Numbered from the stretch's first letter, positions 51,069 to 60,905 are shown. The stretch: DNA of 64,000 bases from Verrucomicrobiaceae bacterium (GCA_028293825.1 JAQGNY010000014.1:35107-99106), one strand, 5' to 3'. Notes: generated by a model from the sequence alone, not told the origin. Program-made: numbers and translations.

Positions 51069-52277
51069 ATGACTGATACCTCCGCCTCGTCCGTTTACGA
51101 TCCCGTCGTTATTGCGCGAAACTTACGTCCGCTGTTGGAGCAATACGCAGCAGAAACAGAGCAACAACGACGCGTTCCGCAGCCGGTAATCGAAGCACTC
51201 GAAACATCCGGTTTGTTCCGCATGATGTTTCCGCGACGTGCCGACGGCCCGGCCTGCTCGGTCATTACCCACCTCGAAACCATCGCCGAGCTGGCCAAGG
51301 CCTGCCCGGGAACAGCCTGGGCTTTCGGCCTGCTGTCGGGCGTGACCGGCAGCGCCGCCGGCTTTCCGCCAGCGATGACCGAATTGCTGTTCAAGCGCGG
51401 CGACGAACGCTTCTGTAGCGCCACCAGCCTGACCGCGAAAGCTGTGCGGGTGGCCGGCGGTTATCGCGTCACCGGCAGCTGGGGCTACGGGTCCGGCTGC
51501 ATGCATGCGGATTGGGCACTTAACGGAATTCTGGTGGTGGACGGGACCGGCAACACTGTCGATCAAGGCCTGGCGTTAATACCGCTGCGCGATGAAGCTG
51601 TAACGATCAATGACACTTGGAATGTACTTGGCGTGCTCGGCTCCGGCAGCAACACCATCGTCGCCGATAATGTCTTCGTCCCCGATGCACTGGCTATGCT
51701 GAATTCGCAGATGCCTTCGCGCGCGATGCTGTTGCAGATGCCCGGACTCGAGCCGCGCGATTTATGGCCGATGGAACCGCGCTTTCCGCTCGGCGTACTG
51801 GCGCCAATGCTCGGCGCGGCCGAAGCCTTGCTCGAACGCGTCAGCGCCGCGATGCCCAAACGTAGCGTAGTCGGTTGGGGTTACGACAATCAGGCGGACT
51901 CGGAAAACTTGGTCGGACAACTGGGTGAGGCGGCACTCGAAATCGATTCGGCCTGGCTGCATATTCGCCGCGCCGCCGCTTACCTGGATGAGACCTCGCC
52001 GCAACGCGAGCTGAGCGGCTTCGAGAAAGCACGCATCCAAGCCGACAGCGGTTACGCGATGGCTTTGTTACGCCGCGCCGGCGACCGCCTAATGGATATC
52101 GCTGGACCGTCGGCTTTCGCCACCACCAATCCGTTGCAGCGTTTCTGGCGCGATCTCAGCTTCGGCAGCCGTCACAACGCGATGAATTCGCGGCTGTCGA
52201 TCGAGCTTTACGGTCGCGCGCTCCTTGGTCAACCGTCGAATATCGCGCTGCTGCCCGATATCAGCAGACACACTTAG
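51069..52277 (+). CDS. Acyl-CoA dehydrogenase-like flavoprotein (HsaA/monooxygenase-like)
   Basis: A 402-residue protein with the acyl-CoA dehydrogenase fold. The sequence LRPLLEQYAAETEQQRRVPQPVIEALETSGLFRMMFPR, CPGTAWAFGLL and GYRVTGSWGYGSGCMHADWALNG is closer to the flavin-dependent monooxygenase branch (HsaA, HpaB-like) than to beta-oxidation enzymes, because it lacks an obvious catalytic Glu motif. It could hydroxylate an aromatic or steroid-derived ring with reduced flavin from a partner that is not in the window. It is the first gene of a unit with the SnoaL-like gene (80-bp gap). Confidence 0.82.
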   Translation: MTDTSASSVYDPVVIARNLRPLLEQYAAETEQQRRVPQPVIEALETSGLFRMMFPRRADGPACSVITHLETIAELAKACPGTAWAFGLLSGVTGSAAGFPPAMTELLFKRGDERFCSATSLTAKAVRVAGGYRVTGSWGYGSGCMHADWALNGILVVDGTGNTVDQGLALIPLRDEAVTINDTWNVLGVLGSGSNTIVADNVFVPDALAMLNSQMPSRAMLLQMPGLEPRDLWPMEPRFPLGVLAPMLGAAEALLERVSAAMPKRSVVGWGYDNQADSENLVGQLGEAALEIDSAWLHIRRAAAYLDETSPQRELSGFEKARIQADSGYAMALLRRAGDRLMDIAGPSAFATTNPLQRFWRDLSFGSRHNAMNSRLSIELYGRALLGQPSNIALLPDISRHT

Positions 52278-52357
52278 GCGCTGCGGACGCCGGATATCGA
52301 TTCGGAAGCAACGATCAAATAACGAATATTTTGTGCGGATAACAACAAGGACTCATC

Positions 52358-52723
52358 ATGGCAGCGGCAACCCCCGAACAAATTCGCGATTTTTTCCATC
52401 TGCAAATCGAATTATGGAATGCGCAAAATATCGACGCATTTCTCGCCGCTTTTCATGCAATCGCGACCGGCGGTTTTCGCGTTGAAGATCCCGTAGGCAG
52501 CGCAAACAAAGACGGCTGGCCGGTGCTTGAAGAGCTGTGCCGTGTTTACAAAGGCTGGCATATGGAAATCATTAATTTCATCGTCAACGGCAAACACGCC
52601 GCGGCGCATATCAAAAATACCGGCGTGTTCGACGGCAAACCGATTACCGCGCACTCCATCGAAACCTATGTATTTGAAGACGATGGCTCCATGCTCGCGC
52701 GGTACTATCATCCGCCGCATTAA
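52358..52723 (+). CDS. SnoaL/NTF2-like small protein
   Basis: A 121-residue protein with the cone-shaped NTF2-like fold pattern: IRDFFHLQIELWNAQNIDAFLAAF at the N-terminus, VEDPVGS, then beta-strand-rich IINFIVNGKHAAAHIKNTGVFDGKPITAHSIETYVFEDDGSMLARYYHPP. Such proteins are often isomerases or hydratases, for example of ketosteroids. Catalytic residues cannot be assigned. AAGGA lies 13 bp before the ATG. Confidence 0.82.
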   Translation: MAAATPEQIRDFFHLQIELWNAQNIDAFLAAFHAIATGGFRVEDPVGSANKDGWPVLEELCRVYKGWHMEIINFIVNGKHAAAHIKNTGVFDGKPITAHSIETYVFEDDGSMLARYYHPPH

Positions 52724-52789
52724 TTCGCTGGCGGGCTGCGCTGCAATTAATTGCCGAAAAAACCCCCTCTCACTCGATTATTTATTGCC

Positions 52790-53515
52790 ATGACTGAAAC
52801 TACCGCGCTCGATCATTTAAACACTGACGATGCAGTAGCTCCCGATTTTCGCGTGCGTGTCGCGCAGGAAAAACGCACCCGTATGCGCGCCCGCCTGCTG
52901 TCGGCGATTCTCGATATTTATCTACCGAACGAGCGCGGCGGCGCCGCCGTTATCGACGATGTGGTGCAGAAAGCAAACGTATCGCGCGGCACCTTTTATA
53001 AATATTTCGATTCGCTCGATGAGGCCGTCGCGGCGCTCGGTCAGGAAATGGCGGCGGAAATGCTGCTCGCGTTCGAGCGTCTATTTAGCGGCAATGCAGA
53101 TCCGGCCATTGCCGCTGCCGCCGGCACGCTGCTGACATTAACGCGCGCCGCGATGGAACCGCGTTGGGCCGCATTCACTGCCCGCGTCGATTTTGTGGTG
53201 TATTTATCGCAGCGCAACCCGATGTTTGAAATCGTCACGCACAGTTTATTGCGTGCGAAAGACGCCGGTTTTTTGCACTTTTCGTCGATCGAAGCGGCGG
53301 CCGATTTCGTCATCGGCGTAACGCTCGAGGGTGTTCGCCGCGCCGCGCACGGACATCCCTGCAAGCGTGATTACATCAGCGAAATTGCGCAGATGAATAT
53401 GTTGGGCTTGGGTATGGCGCCCACAATCGCCGAACAGGCCGTCGGCAATATTTGGCGCGAATTGATCGAGTACGCACCGAATTTATCGTGGTGGAATGAG
53501 GAAGCGATTAATTAG
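52790..53515 (+). CDS. TetR/AcrR-family transcription regulator
   Basis: A 241-residue regulator. The HTH is at about residues 30-80 with AAVIDDVVQKANVSRGTFYKYFDSLDEAVAALG, the canonical TetR recognition segment. The ATG at 52790 starts just before the conserved region; no strong ribosome site is seen, so coupling to the upstream gene is possible (66-bp gap). It lies in the same direction as the SnoaL-like gene and could be an autoregulator of this unit. It is a second TetR protein, distinct in sequence from the one at 45.8 kb. Confidence 0.88.
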   Translation: MTETTALDHLNTDDAVAPDFRVRVAQEKRTRMRARLLSAILDIYLPNERGGAAVIDDVVQKANVSRGTFYKYFDSLDEAVAALGQEMAAEMLLAFERLFSGNADPAIAAAAGTLLTLTRAAMEPRWAAFTARVDFVVYLSQRNPMFEIVTHSLLRAKDAGFLHFSSIEAAADFVIGVTLEGVRRAAHGHPCKRDYISEIAQMNMLGLGMAPTIAEQAVGNIWRELIEYAPNLSWWNEEAIN

Positions 53516-53873
53516 GCGGGTCGTCGGAAACGCTTTTGAAACGCGTAAACGAACAAGCCCTCGCGATGAAGGCTTTTTTGCAGAGGAGACAGTTAATTTG
53601 AACTTCGCTGCCCGCTTTACCAAATTTGCCGCGAGATTATTTCGATCCGAAGTTCTCGACGAAAAGCATTACGAATAGAAATTGGACACTCGGATAATCT
53701 TCACAAACGAAGGGATTGATTCGGGCTGCGCCATCACCCTGCGAGGCGCCGTCGCTGCGCTCCGGACGTCCAAAAATTGCTCTGCAATTTAGTATCGCCC
53801 ATTCGGGCGCTGTCTCCGCTTGCTACGCAAGCTCCGGCTCGAACAAGGGTTCTCACCGACCAACACCACAAAT
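53516..53873. other. Gene-free region with a chain of short hairpins
   Basis: No convincing gene. A weak terminator-like AAGCC...GGCTTTTTTG lies near 53551-53578. From about 53740 to 53850 a row of short inverted repeats follows: AAATTGC/GCAATTT, GCCC/GGGC, GCTTGC/GCAAGC. Such chains are often found beside tRNA-Ser genes in related bacteria; they look like non-coding remnants. Confidence 0.5.
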
Positions 53874-53902
53874 AAAAAGCCCGGCGCAAGGCCGGGCTTT
53901 TT
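53874..53902. terminator. Bidirectional terminator downstream of tRNA-Ser
   Basis: A 12-bp stem AAAAAGCCCGGC / GCCGGGCTTTTT with a 5-nt loop. It lies 4 bp after the tRNA-Ser 3' end on the minus strand and also reads as a terminator on the plus strand. Confidence 0.9.
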
Positions 53903-53905
53903 ATT

Positions 53906-53998
53906 TGGCGGAGAAGGAGGGATTCGAACCCTCGATCAGGCTTTTGACCCGATACTCCCTTAGCAGGGGAGCGCCTTCGGCCACTCGGCCACCTCTCC
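53906..53998 (-). tRNA. tRNA-Ser (anticodon GCT)
   Basis: A 93-nt tRNA with a long variable arm, as expected for Ser. Acceptor GGAGAGG pairs with CTTCTCC (one G-U pair), the anticodon loop CTGCTAA gives GCT, the T-arm is GAGGGTTCGAATCCCTC, and CCA is encoded at 53906-53908. It lies downstream of csrA, as in Pseudomonas. Open frames across this tRNA are spurious. Confidence 0.97.
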
Positions 53999-54101
53999 AT
54001 AAACTGTTTTTTACCGCGCGCCACTTTGTATTTTGGCGGCCGGCATCATATCACAGCAATCTCTGATTTCCAGCGAAAAATACGCGTTAAATCGAGACTG
54101 C

Positions 54102-54287
54102 TCAGGCGGGGTCGCTATCCTGTTTCTCTCGCTGGATACGCTGATAAATTTCTTCGCGATGGACTGCCACTTCTTTTGGCGCGTTCACGCCGAGACGAAC
54201 CTGGTTTCCCTTCACGCCGAGCACGGTCACAGTGACTTCATCACCCACCACCAATGTCTCACCAATCCTGCGTGTCAAAATGAGCAT
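54102..54287 (-). CDS. csrA: Carbon storage regulator CsrA (RsmA)
   Basis: A 61-residue RNA-binding dimer that controls translation and stability of mRNAs for carbon flow, motility and biofilm. Sequence [20 protein letters not shown] ... [26 protein letters not shown] with conserved R6, R7 and R44-region residues. The ribosome site TAGGAG lies 8 bp before the ATG. It follows lysC, the conserved gammaproteobacterial order alaS-lysC-csrA-tRNA-Ser. Confidence 0.98.
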   Translation of the reverse strand: MLILTRRIGETLVVGDEVTVTVLGVKGNQVRLGVNAPKEVAVHREEIYQRIQREKQDSDPA

Positions 54288-54358
54288 AATGAATCTCCTA
54301 ATTCTCTGCCCTCAGTGCAAAGCACCCAAAGACAGTTCACCCCTGGTCATAAATAAAC

Positions 54359-54374
54359 GGCAGCACTTGCTGCC
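54359..54374 (-). terminator. Hairpin between lysC and csrA
   Basis: GGCAGC / GCTGCC 6-bp stem, 4-nt loop, followed on the minus strand by GTTTATTTA. It lies 30 bp after the lysC stop and is a possible weak terminator that isolates csrA. Confidence 0.55.
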
Positions 54375-54403
54375 CCACCATTTGCTGACCCGCTCTTTTA
54401 CGG

Positions 54404-55633
54404 CTATTTCGCCGCTGGCTGGTCCAGTCCAAATGCTGTGTGCAGCGCGCGCACCGCGAGCTCCATGTATTTTTCGTCGATGACGACGGAAATTTTAATT
54501 TCGGAGGTGGTGATCATTTGAATATTGATCGCGACCTCGGCCAATGTTTTAAACATCTGGCTGGCGATGCCCGCATGCGAACGCATACCGACGCCCACTA
54601 ATGAAACCTTACAAATTTTCGCGTCGGTTTTTACTTCACGCGCACCAAGCTTTTTCGCGGTGTCGCGCAAAATCGCCTCGGCTTTCGCCAAATCGTTGCG
54701 ATGCACGGTGAAGGTGAAATCGGTGGTGTTGTCCTGCGCCACGTTTTGCACGATCACATCGACTTCAACATTGGCATCGCCAATCGGGCCGAGAATCTGA
54801 TACGCGACCCCGGGAGTATCGGGCACGCCGACGATGGTTAATTTAGCTTCGTCGCGATTGAACGCAATGCCGGAAATTGCTGGGTTTTCCATAGCGGAAT
54901 TGTCCTCGAGAGTGATCAGAGTGCCGGGGCCATCTTGGAAACTGTGCAATACACGCAGCGGCACATTGTATTTGCCGGCGAATTCGACCGAGCGAATTTG
55001 CAGCACCTTCGAGCCCAGGCTTGCCATCTCCAACATTTCTTCGAACGTAATTTTGTCGAGGCGGCGCGCCGTTTCGACCACGCGTGGATCGGTGGTATAA
55101 ACGCCATCCACATCGGTATAAATCTGACATTCATCGGCTTTTAATGCCGCCGCCAGCGCGACGCCGGTGGTATCGGAACCGCCGCGACCGAGCGTAGTGA
55201 TATTGCCGCTTTCATCGACACCCTGAAAGCCAGCGACGACGACAATCACGCCGCGATCGAGATCGGCGCGAATATTGGCGCCATCGATTTCTTTAATACG
55301 CGCTTTATTAAACGAATCGTCGGTAACGATGCTGACTTGCGCGCCGGTATACGACTTCGCCGCGTAGCCGCGTTTGTGCAACGCCATGCACAGCAGCGCA
55401 ATCGTGACTTGTTCGCCGGTCGAAACCAGTACATCGAGTTCACGCGGCGTGGGCTGCTCTTGAATCTCTTTCGCCAAGCCGATAAGACGATTGGTCTCGC
55501 CGCTCATCGCGGACACAACCACGACGATGTCGTGCCCTGCATCGCGGAATTTGGCTACTTTGGCCGCGACCTGCTCGATTCGGTCTACCGAACCAACCGA
55601 GGTGCCACCAAACTTCTGAACGATCAAACTCAT
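54404..55633 (-). CDS. lysC: Aspartate kinase
   Basis: A 409-residue aspartokinase, the first step of Lys/Thr/Met synthesis from aspartate. The N-terminal kinase domain has VQKFGGTSVGSVDRI, LGRGGSDTTGVALAAAL and YTDVDGVYTTDPR. Two C-terminal ACT domains (about residues 265-405, with VGVGMRSHAGIASQMFKTLAEVAINIQMITTSEIKISVVI) bind Lys/Thr for feedback control. The length is that of the monofunctional alpha-type enzyme of Pseudomonas. It is 78 bp downstream of alaS. Confidence 0.96.
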   Translation of the reverse strand: MSLIVQKFGGTSVGSVDRIEQVAAKVAKFRDAGHDIVVVVSAMSGETNRLIGLAKEIQEQPTPRELDVLVSTGEQVTIALLCMALHKRGYAAKSYTGAQVSIVTDDSFNKARIKEIDGANIRADLDRGVIVVVAGFQGVDESGNITTLGRGGSDTTGVALAAALKADECQIYTDVDGVYTTDPRVVETARRLDKITFEEMLEMASLGSKVLQIRSVEFAGKYNVPLRVLHSFQDGPGTLITLEDNSAMENPAISGIAFNRDEAKLTIVGVPDTPGVAYQILGPIGDANVEVDVIVQNVAQDNTTDFTFTVHRNDLAKAEAILRDTAKKLGAREVKTDAKICKVSLVGVGMRSHAGIASQMFKTLAEVAINIQMITTSEIKISVVIDEKYMELAVRALHTAFGLDQPAAK

Positions 55634-55710
55634 CGTTTCAAAACACTCGTAGGGATAAAAAAGAGGCGGAATTAAACACCAAATTCCGCGCGATTGAAAC
55701 TACAGCCGAA

Positions 55711-58377
55711 TTAACCTGCTACGTATTGCGCAACCAACGCTAATGCTTGCGGCAATGCAGCGGGATTAGTACCGCCGCCCTGCGCCATATCGGGGCGACC
55801 ACCGCCCTTGCCACCGACAATGGCAGCGGCCTTGCTCAGCAACTCACCGGCTTTGTAGCGATCGGTCAAATCCTTGGTGACTCCGGCGATTAACATGACC
55901 TTATCGCCATCGACCGCAGCCAATAAAATCACGGCGGAACCCAATTTGTTTTTTACTTGATCGAGCGTATCGCGCAGGGTTTTGGCATCCGCGCCTTCAA
56001 GCTTTTCGGCGAGAACTTTTACGCCGTTAATTTCTTGCACGCGCGCCAACAGATCGTTGCCGGCCGCGCTCGCCAATTTACCTTTCAGTTGCGCGAGCTC
56101 TTTTTCCAACTCACGCTTTTCCGCTTCGATACGACCAGCCTTCGCCGCGAGCTCGTTTAAATTCGAATTATTCGAACCGAGGTTGTGCGCAATTAATTCA
56201 GCGCCATCCTGCAGCTCATAAATAATTTTCAGCACCGATTCGCCGGTGGTTGCTTCGACACGACGTACGCCGGCAGCAACGCCGGTCTCGGCAATAATCT
56301 TGAACGAGCCGATATCGCCAGTGCGCGCGACATGGGTGCCGCCGCACAATTCGCGCGACGAGCCGATATCGAGCACGCGTACTTCGTCGCCGTACTTTTC
56401 GCCGAACAACATCATCGCGCCCGTTTTCTGCGCTTCTTCGATCGGCAACACGCGCGCCTGAGTGGCAATGTTAGAAAGAATTTCCGCATTGACGCGCTGT
56501 TCGACATCGCGAATTTGCGCCTTCGTCATCGGTGCGTTGTGCACAAAATCGAACCGGGTTTTTTCCGCGTCGACCAGCGAGCCTTTTTGCTGCACATGCG
56601 TGCCGAGCACTTCGCGCAATGCCTTGTGCATCAAATGCGTGGCCGAGTGATTGCGAACCGTTGCCGCACGGCGTGACGTATCGACGCGCGCGGTAATGCG
56701 GTCACCAACCTTCAGCGAGCCCGCGCGCAACGTACCGTGATGGCCGAACACATCGGCCTGAATTTTTTGCGTGTCTTCCACGGCAAACAATGTGGTGCTG
56801 ACATTGCCGGCCCCAGCTCCTGCTGGCAAAGGTAAAAAGATTTCGCCGCTGTCGCCGACTTGGCCGCCGCTCTCTGCATAAAACGGTGTGCGATCGAGCA
56901 CGACCACGCCCTCTTCGCCATCGCGCAATTCCTGCACGGCAGTACCATCGCGATAAAGCGCTGTGATCGTGGCATCGACGACTTCGAGGTTTTCGTAGCC
57001 GTGAAACGCAGTCGCTACGCCGGAATACTCGAGCCCCGTCGCCATTTTAAATTTACCGGCGGCGCGTGCTTGTTCGCGCTGCCGGGTCATCGCCGCATCG
57101 AACGCCGCGACATCGACTTTTACATTTCTTTCGCGGCATACATCGGCTGTTAGATCGAGCGGAAAGCCGTAGGTATCGTGCAATTTGAACGCGGTATCGC
57201 CATCAAGCGTATCGATATTTTTAGCGGCGATATCGGTCAGCGCACTTTCAAGAATCTCCATCCCATTTTCGATGGTCTCAAAAAAGCGTTCTTCTTCCTG
57301 GCGTAAAACATCGGCAATGCGCGTTTGCGATTCTTTTAATTCGGGAAACGCACCGCCCATTTCCTGCACCAGATCAGGTACGAGCTTATAAAAGAACGCC
57401 GTGCGTGCGCCGAGTTTGTAGCCGTGGCGAATGGCGCGACGAATAATGCGGCGCAGCACATAACCGCGGCCTTCATTGCCGGGAATAACACCATCGGCAA
57501 TTAAAAATGAACACGCGCGAATATGATCGGCGAGCACTTTCAATGACGGGCTATTTAAATCGGTCGTGTGCGTTTCGCGCGCGGCGGCTTTAATTAAATG
57601 CTGAAATAAATCGATTTCGTAATTCGCGTGCACATGTTGCAACACAGCGGAAATACGTTCGAGCCCCATGCCGGTATCGACGCTCGGCTTCGGCAATGGA
57701 TGCATCACGCCCTGCTCGTCGCGATTGAACTGCATGAATACGTTGTTCCAGATTTCGATGTAGCGATCGCCATCTTCTTCCGGTGAACCGGGCGGGCCGC
57801 CCCAAATATCGGCGCCGTGATCGTAAAAAATTTCGGTGCACGGACCGCACGGACCGGTGTCGCCCATCATCCAGAAATTATCCGACGCGTAGCGCGCGCC
57901 TTTGTTGTCGCCAATGCGAATAATCCGCTCCGCCGGCACGCCGACTTCTTTGTTCCAGATGTCGTACGCCTCGTCATCTTCGGCGTAAACGGTGACCCAC
58001 AATTTATCGGTGTCGAGATTGAGCCATTGCTTGCTGGTCAAAAATTCCCACGCGAACAAAATCGCGTCGCGCTTGAAATAATCGCCAAAGCTGAAATTGC
58101 CGAGCATTTCGAAAAAAGTGTGATGGCGCGCGGTGTAGCCGACGTTTTCGAGATCGTTGTGTTTGCCGCCGGCACGTACGCATTTTTGCGATGACGTGGC
58201 GCGCGTGTACGGGCGTTTATCGAAGCCGAGAAACACATCCTTAAACTGGTTCATGCCGGCATTGGTGAACAGCAGCGTCGGGTCTTCGTGCGGCACCAAC
58301 GAACTGCTGGCCACGCGCGTATGTCCTTTACCTTCAAAAAACTTGAGAAAGGCTTCGCGAATCTCGGAGCTCTTCAT
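55711..58377 (-). CDS. alaS: Alanyl-tRNA synthetase
   Basis: An 888-residue class II synthetase. The N-terminal catalytic domain begins [50 protein letters not shown]. The editing domain has the zinc motif [12 protein letters not shown] and [19 protein letters not shown]. The C-terminal C-Ala domain has [16 protein letters not shown]. The length is the usual one. It is the first gene of the alaS-lysC-csrA block. Confidence 0.98.
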   Translation of the reverse strand: MKSSEIREAFLKFFEGKGHTRVASSSLVPHEDPTLLFTNAGMNQFKDVFLGFDKRPYTRATSSQKCVRAGGKHNDLENVGYTARHHTFFEMLGNFSFGDYFKRDAILFAWEFLTSKQWLNLDTDKLWVTVYAEDDEAYDIWNKEVGVPAERIIRIGDNKGARYASDNFWMMGDTGPCGPCTEIFYDHGADIWGGPPGSPEEDGDRYIEIWNNVFMQFNRDEQGVMHPLPKPSVDTGMGLERISAVLQHVHANYEIDLFQHLIKAAARETHTTDLNSPSLKVLADHIRACSFLIADGVIPGNEGRGYVLRRIIRRAIRHGYKLGARTAFFYKLVPDLVQEMGGAFPELKESQTRIADVLRQEEERFFETIENGMEILESALTDIAAKNIDTLDGDTAFKLHDTYGFPLDLTADVCRERNVKVDVAAFDAAMTRQREQARAAGKFKMATGLEYSGVATAFHGYENLEVVDATITALYRDGTAVQELRDGEEGVVVLDRTPFYAESGGQVGDSGEIFLPLPAGAGAGNVSTTLFAVEDTQKIQADVFGHHGTLRAGSLKVGDRITARVDTSRRAATVRNHSATHLMHKALREVLGTHVQQKGSLVDAEKTRFDFVHNAPMTKAQIRDVEQRVNAEILSNIATQARVLPIEEAQKTGAMMLFGEKYGDEVRVLDIGSSRELCGGTHVARTGDIGSFKIIAETGVAAGVRRVEATTGESVLKIIYELQDGAELIAHNLGSNNSNLNELAAKAGRIEAEKRELEKELAQLKGKLASAAGNDLLARVQEINGVKVLAEKLEGADAKTLRDTLDQVKNKLGSAVILLAAVDGDKVMLIAGVTKDLTDRYKAGELLSKAAAIVGGKGGGRPDMAQGGGTNPAALPQALALVAQYVAG

Positions 58378-58506
58378 TATTTCTCACACCAAAGTTGTAT
58401 GGGGGCGGCGGGCACACGAGCACTTTTGTCGTGTGGCACGGGAGCGATTTAGCGGCTCAGTATAGCGAGAATAGCCAATACGGAGAATGCGACGGCAAGC
58501 CTGGGA

Positions 58507-58695
58507 TTACTTGCTGAGCTTCTCATCGGTGGTGAGCTGGCGTGCTTCGCTTTCGAGCATGACCGGAATGCCGTCGCGAATCGGATAGGCAAGGCCGCTG
58601 GCGCGACAGATCAATTCCTGTTTCGGTTCATCGTATTCGAGCGGTGCTTTCGTCACCGGGCACACCAGAATACTCAGCAATTTTTTATCGAGCAT
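58507..58695 (-). CDS. Trm112/YcaR-like small protein
   Basis: A 62-residue protein of the Trm112/UPF0434 family: [22 protein letters not shown], then [24 protein letters not shown]. In most homologues Cys residues form a zinc knuckle; here CPVTKAPL keeps one Cys and the second site is ICRA, so metal binding is uncertain. The family includes methyltransferase activators. It lies between alaS and the peptidase gene on the same strand. Confidence 0.88.
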   Translation of the reverse strand: MLDKKLLSILVCPVTKAPLEYDEPKQELICRASGLAYPIRDGIPVMLESEARQLTTDEKLSK

Positions 58696-58737
58696 GATCG
58701 TTTATCTCGTGATTTCGTAGGTTTTAACGCATGCGTG

Positions 58738-59592
58738 TCAGGGTGTCGATACGCTGGGCATCGGCGCTACCGACAACTGCGGATCGAGCCGCACTTTGTA
58801 CCAATTGATGCGCCAATCCAGATGCGGCCCGCTGGCGCGACCGGTTGCGCCGACCTCGCCGATCACCTGCCCCGCTTTAACTTGATCGCCGGTTTTTACT
58901 AATAAACGGCTTAAATGCATGAACGTGGATGATACCCCGTAACCGTGATCCATGATCAACGTGCCGCCCGAGAAAAACAGATCGGGCTCGGCCAGCGTGA
59001 TTGTCGCATCGGCTGGCGCACGTGCGGGTGCGCCCACTGGCGCGGCGACATCGACACCGTAATGCGGCCGCCCCGCTTTGCCGTTGTAAATGCGCTGGCT
59101 GCCGTAAACGCCGCTGATTCGACCGAGTATCGGCCATTGAAAACCCGCCAGAAAATCGAGCCGATCGCTATCAGTCGCCCGCGCATCGGTAACCAACTGC
59201 TGCTCGCGAATAATGCGCTGCATTTGTTCCGGCGGCGGCTCCACCGTTTGCTGAGGCACGCCGGTCACCGATTGCACGTCGTAATGACGCGGCGCGACAG
59301 TCAACAGATGCTCGGTCCGGTGCCCGGTCGCAGTGATTTCGACAAGCCGCGCCGTTGCCGCCGCATCGCGATCGAAACCGATTACGAATTCGCCATTGGG
59401 CGTCACCCGCACCGCTGCGCCATCGAGTTGCAAATGCGAGCCCGCCGCCACGCTGCCGTAAACCAACGCGCCCTGCTGCGGCTCGCTTTTTAATTCGAAC
59501 GCCAGCACCGAGCCGATCATCGCTACAAAAAGAATCAAACCGCCAATTAACGCGCGCATATCGAAAGTTATCGCTAGGGATTTAGCTGCCAT
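58738..59592 (-). CDS. M23-family peptidase (LytM/NlpD-like), variant active site
   Basis: About 284 residues. One N-terminal hydrophobic anchor (RALIGGLILFVAMIGSVLAF), a linker domain, and the M23 fold from about residue 165: RPHYGVDVAAPVG holds the first zinc His and Asp, and TLIMDHGYGVSSTFMHLSRL and GRASGPHLDWRINWYKVRLDP follow. The usual H-x-H is H-x-D here (HLD), so the third ligand is changed; the enzyme may be altered or inactive as an endopeptidase. The start is uncertain: the ATG at 59592 has a modest GGG; 59559 or 59628 are alternatives. It overlaps the divergent greB promoter zone. Confidence 0.82.
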   Translation of the reverse strand: MAAKSLAITFDMRALIGGLILFVAMIGSVLAFELKSEPQQGALVYGSVAAGSHLQLDGAAVRVTPNGEFVIGFDRDAAATARLVEITATGHRTEHLLTVAPRHYDVQSVTGVPQQTVEPPPEQMQRIIREQQLVTDARATDSDRLDFLAGFQWPILGRISGVYGSQRIYNGKAGRPHYGVDVAAPVGAPARAPADATITLAEPDLFFSGGTLIMDHGYGVSSTFMHLSRLLVKTGDQVKAGQVIGEVGATGRASGPHLDWRINWYKVRLDPQLSVAPMPSVSTP

Positions 59593-59626
59593 AATACCCG
59601 AAAGCTTTTTCGGAAATTTCAAGCAC

Positions 59627-60133
59627 ATGTCTCGTTATCGCCCACCGCAACGTCCCGGCTCGTTTTATATCACCGCCGAAGGCATGGCGGCATTGCGCGC
59701 AGAATTGCATCAACTATGGAAAATCGAGCGCCCGCAAGTTACCAATGTCGTGCATGAAGCGGCAAAAAATGGCGATCGCTCGGAGAATGGCGATTACATT
59801 TACGGCAAGCGTCGACTGCGTGAAATAGACAGTCGCGTGCGCTTTTTAACGAAGCGACTCGATGCGCTCGAAGTCGTCGAACTACTGCCCAGCGATCAGG
59901 GAAAAATCTATTTCGGCGCGTGGGTTACGGTGGAAGATGAAGAAGGCAAAACGCAGACTTATCGCATCGTCGGCCCCGACGAATTCGATTTAGCCAAAAA
60001 TAAATTAAGTATGGATTCGCCACTCGCACGCGCGCTGCTCGGCAAACGTATCGGCGACGACATTATGTTCAGCAGCCCGGCCGGCGAGCGCGAACTGTAT
60101 ATCGCGGCGGTGTCGTACAAAGCCTCTGAATAA
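59627..60133 (+). CDS. greB: Transcript cleavage factor GreB
   Basis: A 168-residue RNA-polymerase secondary-channel factor that rescues backtracked complexes. The N-terminal coiled coil (YITAEGMAALRAELHQLWKIERPQVTNVVHEAAKNGDRSENGDYIYGKRRLREID) carries the catalytic acidic tip (D and E in NGDRSENGDY). The C-terminal domain has YRIVGPDEFDLAKNKLSMDSPLARALLGKRIGDDI, GreB-type because of its length and basic patch. It is convergent with the NUDIX gene (27-bp gap). Confidence 0.94.
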   Translation: MSRYRPPQRPGSFYITAEGMAALRAELHQLWKIERPQVTNVVHEAAKNGDRSENGDYIYGKRRLREIDSRVRFLTKRLDALEVVELLPSDQGKIYFGAWVTVEDEEGKTQTYRIVGPDEFDLAKNKLSMDSPLARALLGKRIGDDIMFSSPAGERELYIAAVSYKASE

Positions 60134-60160
60134 ACGACTCTCGATGCTACTTTCGATAAA

Positions 60161-60736
60161 CTACAGCGCGCCCGTTTGCATCAGCACATGCAATTTCAAT
60201 AATCCGGCGCAGGAAATTACATCGGTAATCTTTCCATCCAGCGCCCACTGAATCGCTTCGGTCAGCGGCAATCGCAGCACTTCAAGATCGGCCTCGGAAT
60301 GTTCGAGCTGCGCAGCACCTGCCGTCAATTCGCGCGCAACAAACACCACGCCCTCTTCATCCGTGACCGATTTGGAAATATGCAGCCGCATAATTTCGCG
60401 CCAATCGTTGGCGATAAATCCAGTTTCCTCTTGCAGCTCGCGCTGCGCGGCCGCCAATGGCTCGTCGTGCAATTTGCCGCCGCCCATTGGGATTTCCCAC
60501 AGATGCTGATTCAGCGTGTAGCGAAATTGCCGCACCAACCACGTGTAGCCGTCGGCATCGATCGGAATAATTCCAATCGCGCGCGTTTTAAAATGGATAA
60601 CGCCGTAAATACCATCGGTGCCGGCGGGCGTAATCACTTCTTCGTGCGTCACGCTCACCCACGGATTTTCATAGACCTGTCGCGTACTGACACGCTGCCA
60701 CGGACCGACCTGCTCTGGAATTTTTTTTTCACTCAT
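60161..60736 (-). CDS. NUDIX hydrolase (ADP-sugar pyrophosphatase-like)
   Basis: A 191-residue NUDIX enzyme. The NUDIX box is GGGKLHDEPLAAAQRELQEETGF, preceded by LVRQFRYTLNQHLWEIPMGGG, as in ADP-ribose/ADP-sugar pyrophosphatases. The N-terminal strand VYENPWVSVTHEEVI is also typical of that group. GGAATTTT precedes the ATG. The exact substrate is not visible. Confidence 0.9.
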   Translation of the reverse strand: MSEKKIPEQVGPWQRVSTRQVYENPWVSVTHEEVITPAGTDGIYGVIHFKTRAIGIIPIDADGYTWLVRQFRYTLNQHLWEIPMGGGKLHDEPLAAAQRELQEETGFIANDWREIMRLHISKSVTDEEGVVFVARELTAGAAQLEHSEADLEVLRLPLTEAIQWALDGKITDVISCAGLLKLHVLMQTGAL

Positions 60737-60905
60737 GCCTGCACCGAACCGCTCGCTATTTCGCTCGAAATCAACATGGAACCATGCGTTAATAACGCCG
60801 GTCTCATCTACGACAACTATTGCATAACTAATTAATACTTACATATCCATCTACTCCATAACTATCAATCGCATAACCATCGGGCGAATATTAGGAGCCT
60901 CACAA

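Noticed and set aside
53716..54066. Open frames across tRNA-Ser on both strands, including one with KEGFEPSI
   Set aside because: This is the familiar spurious translation of the antisense of tRNA-Ser; the tRNA itself fully explains the sequence.
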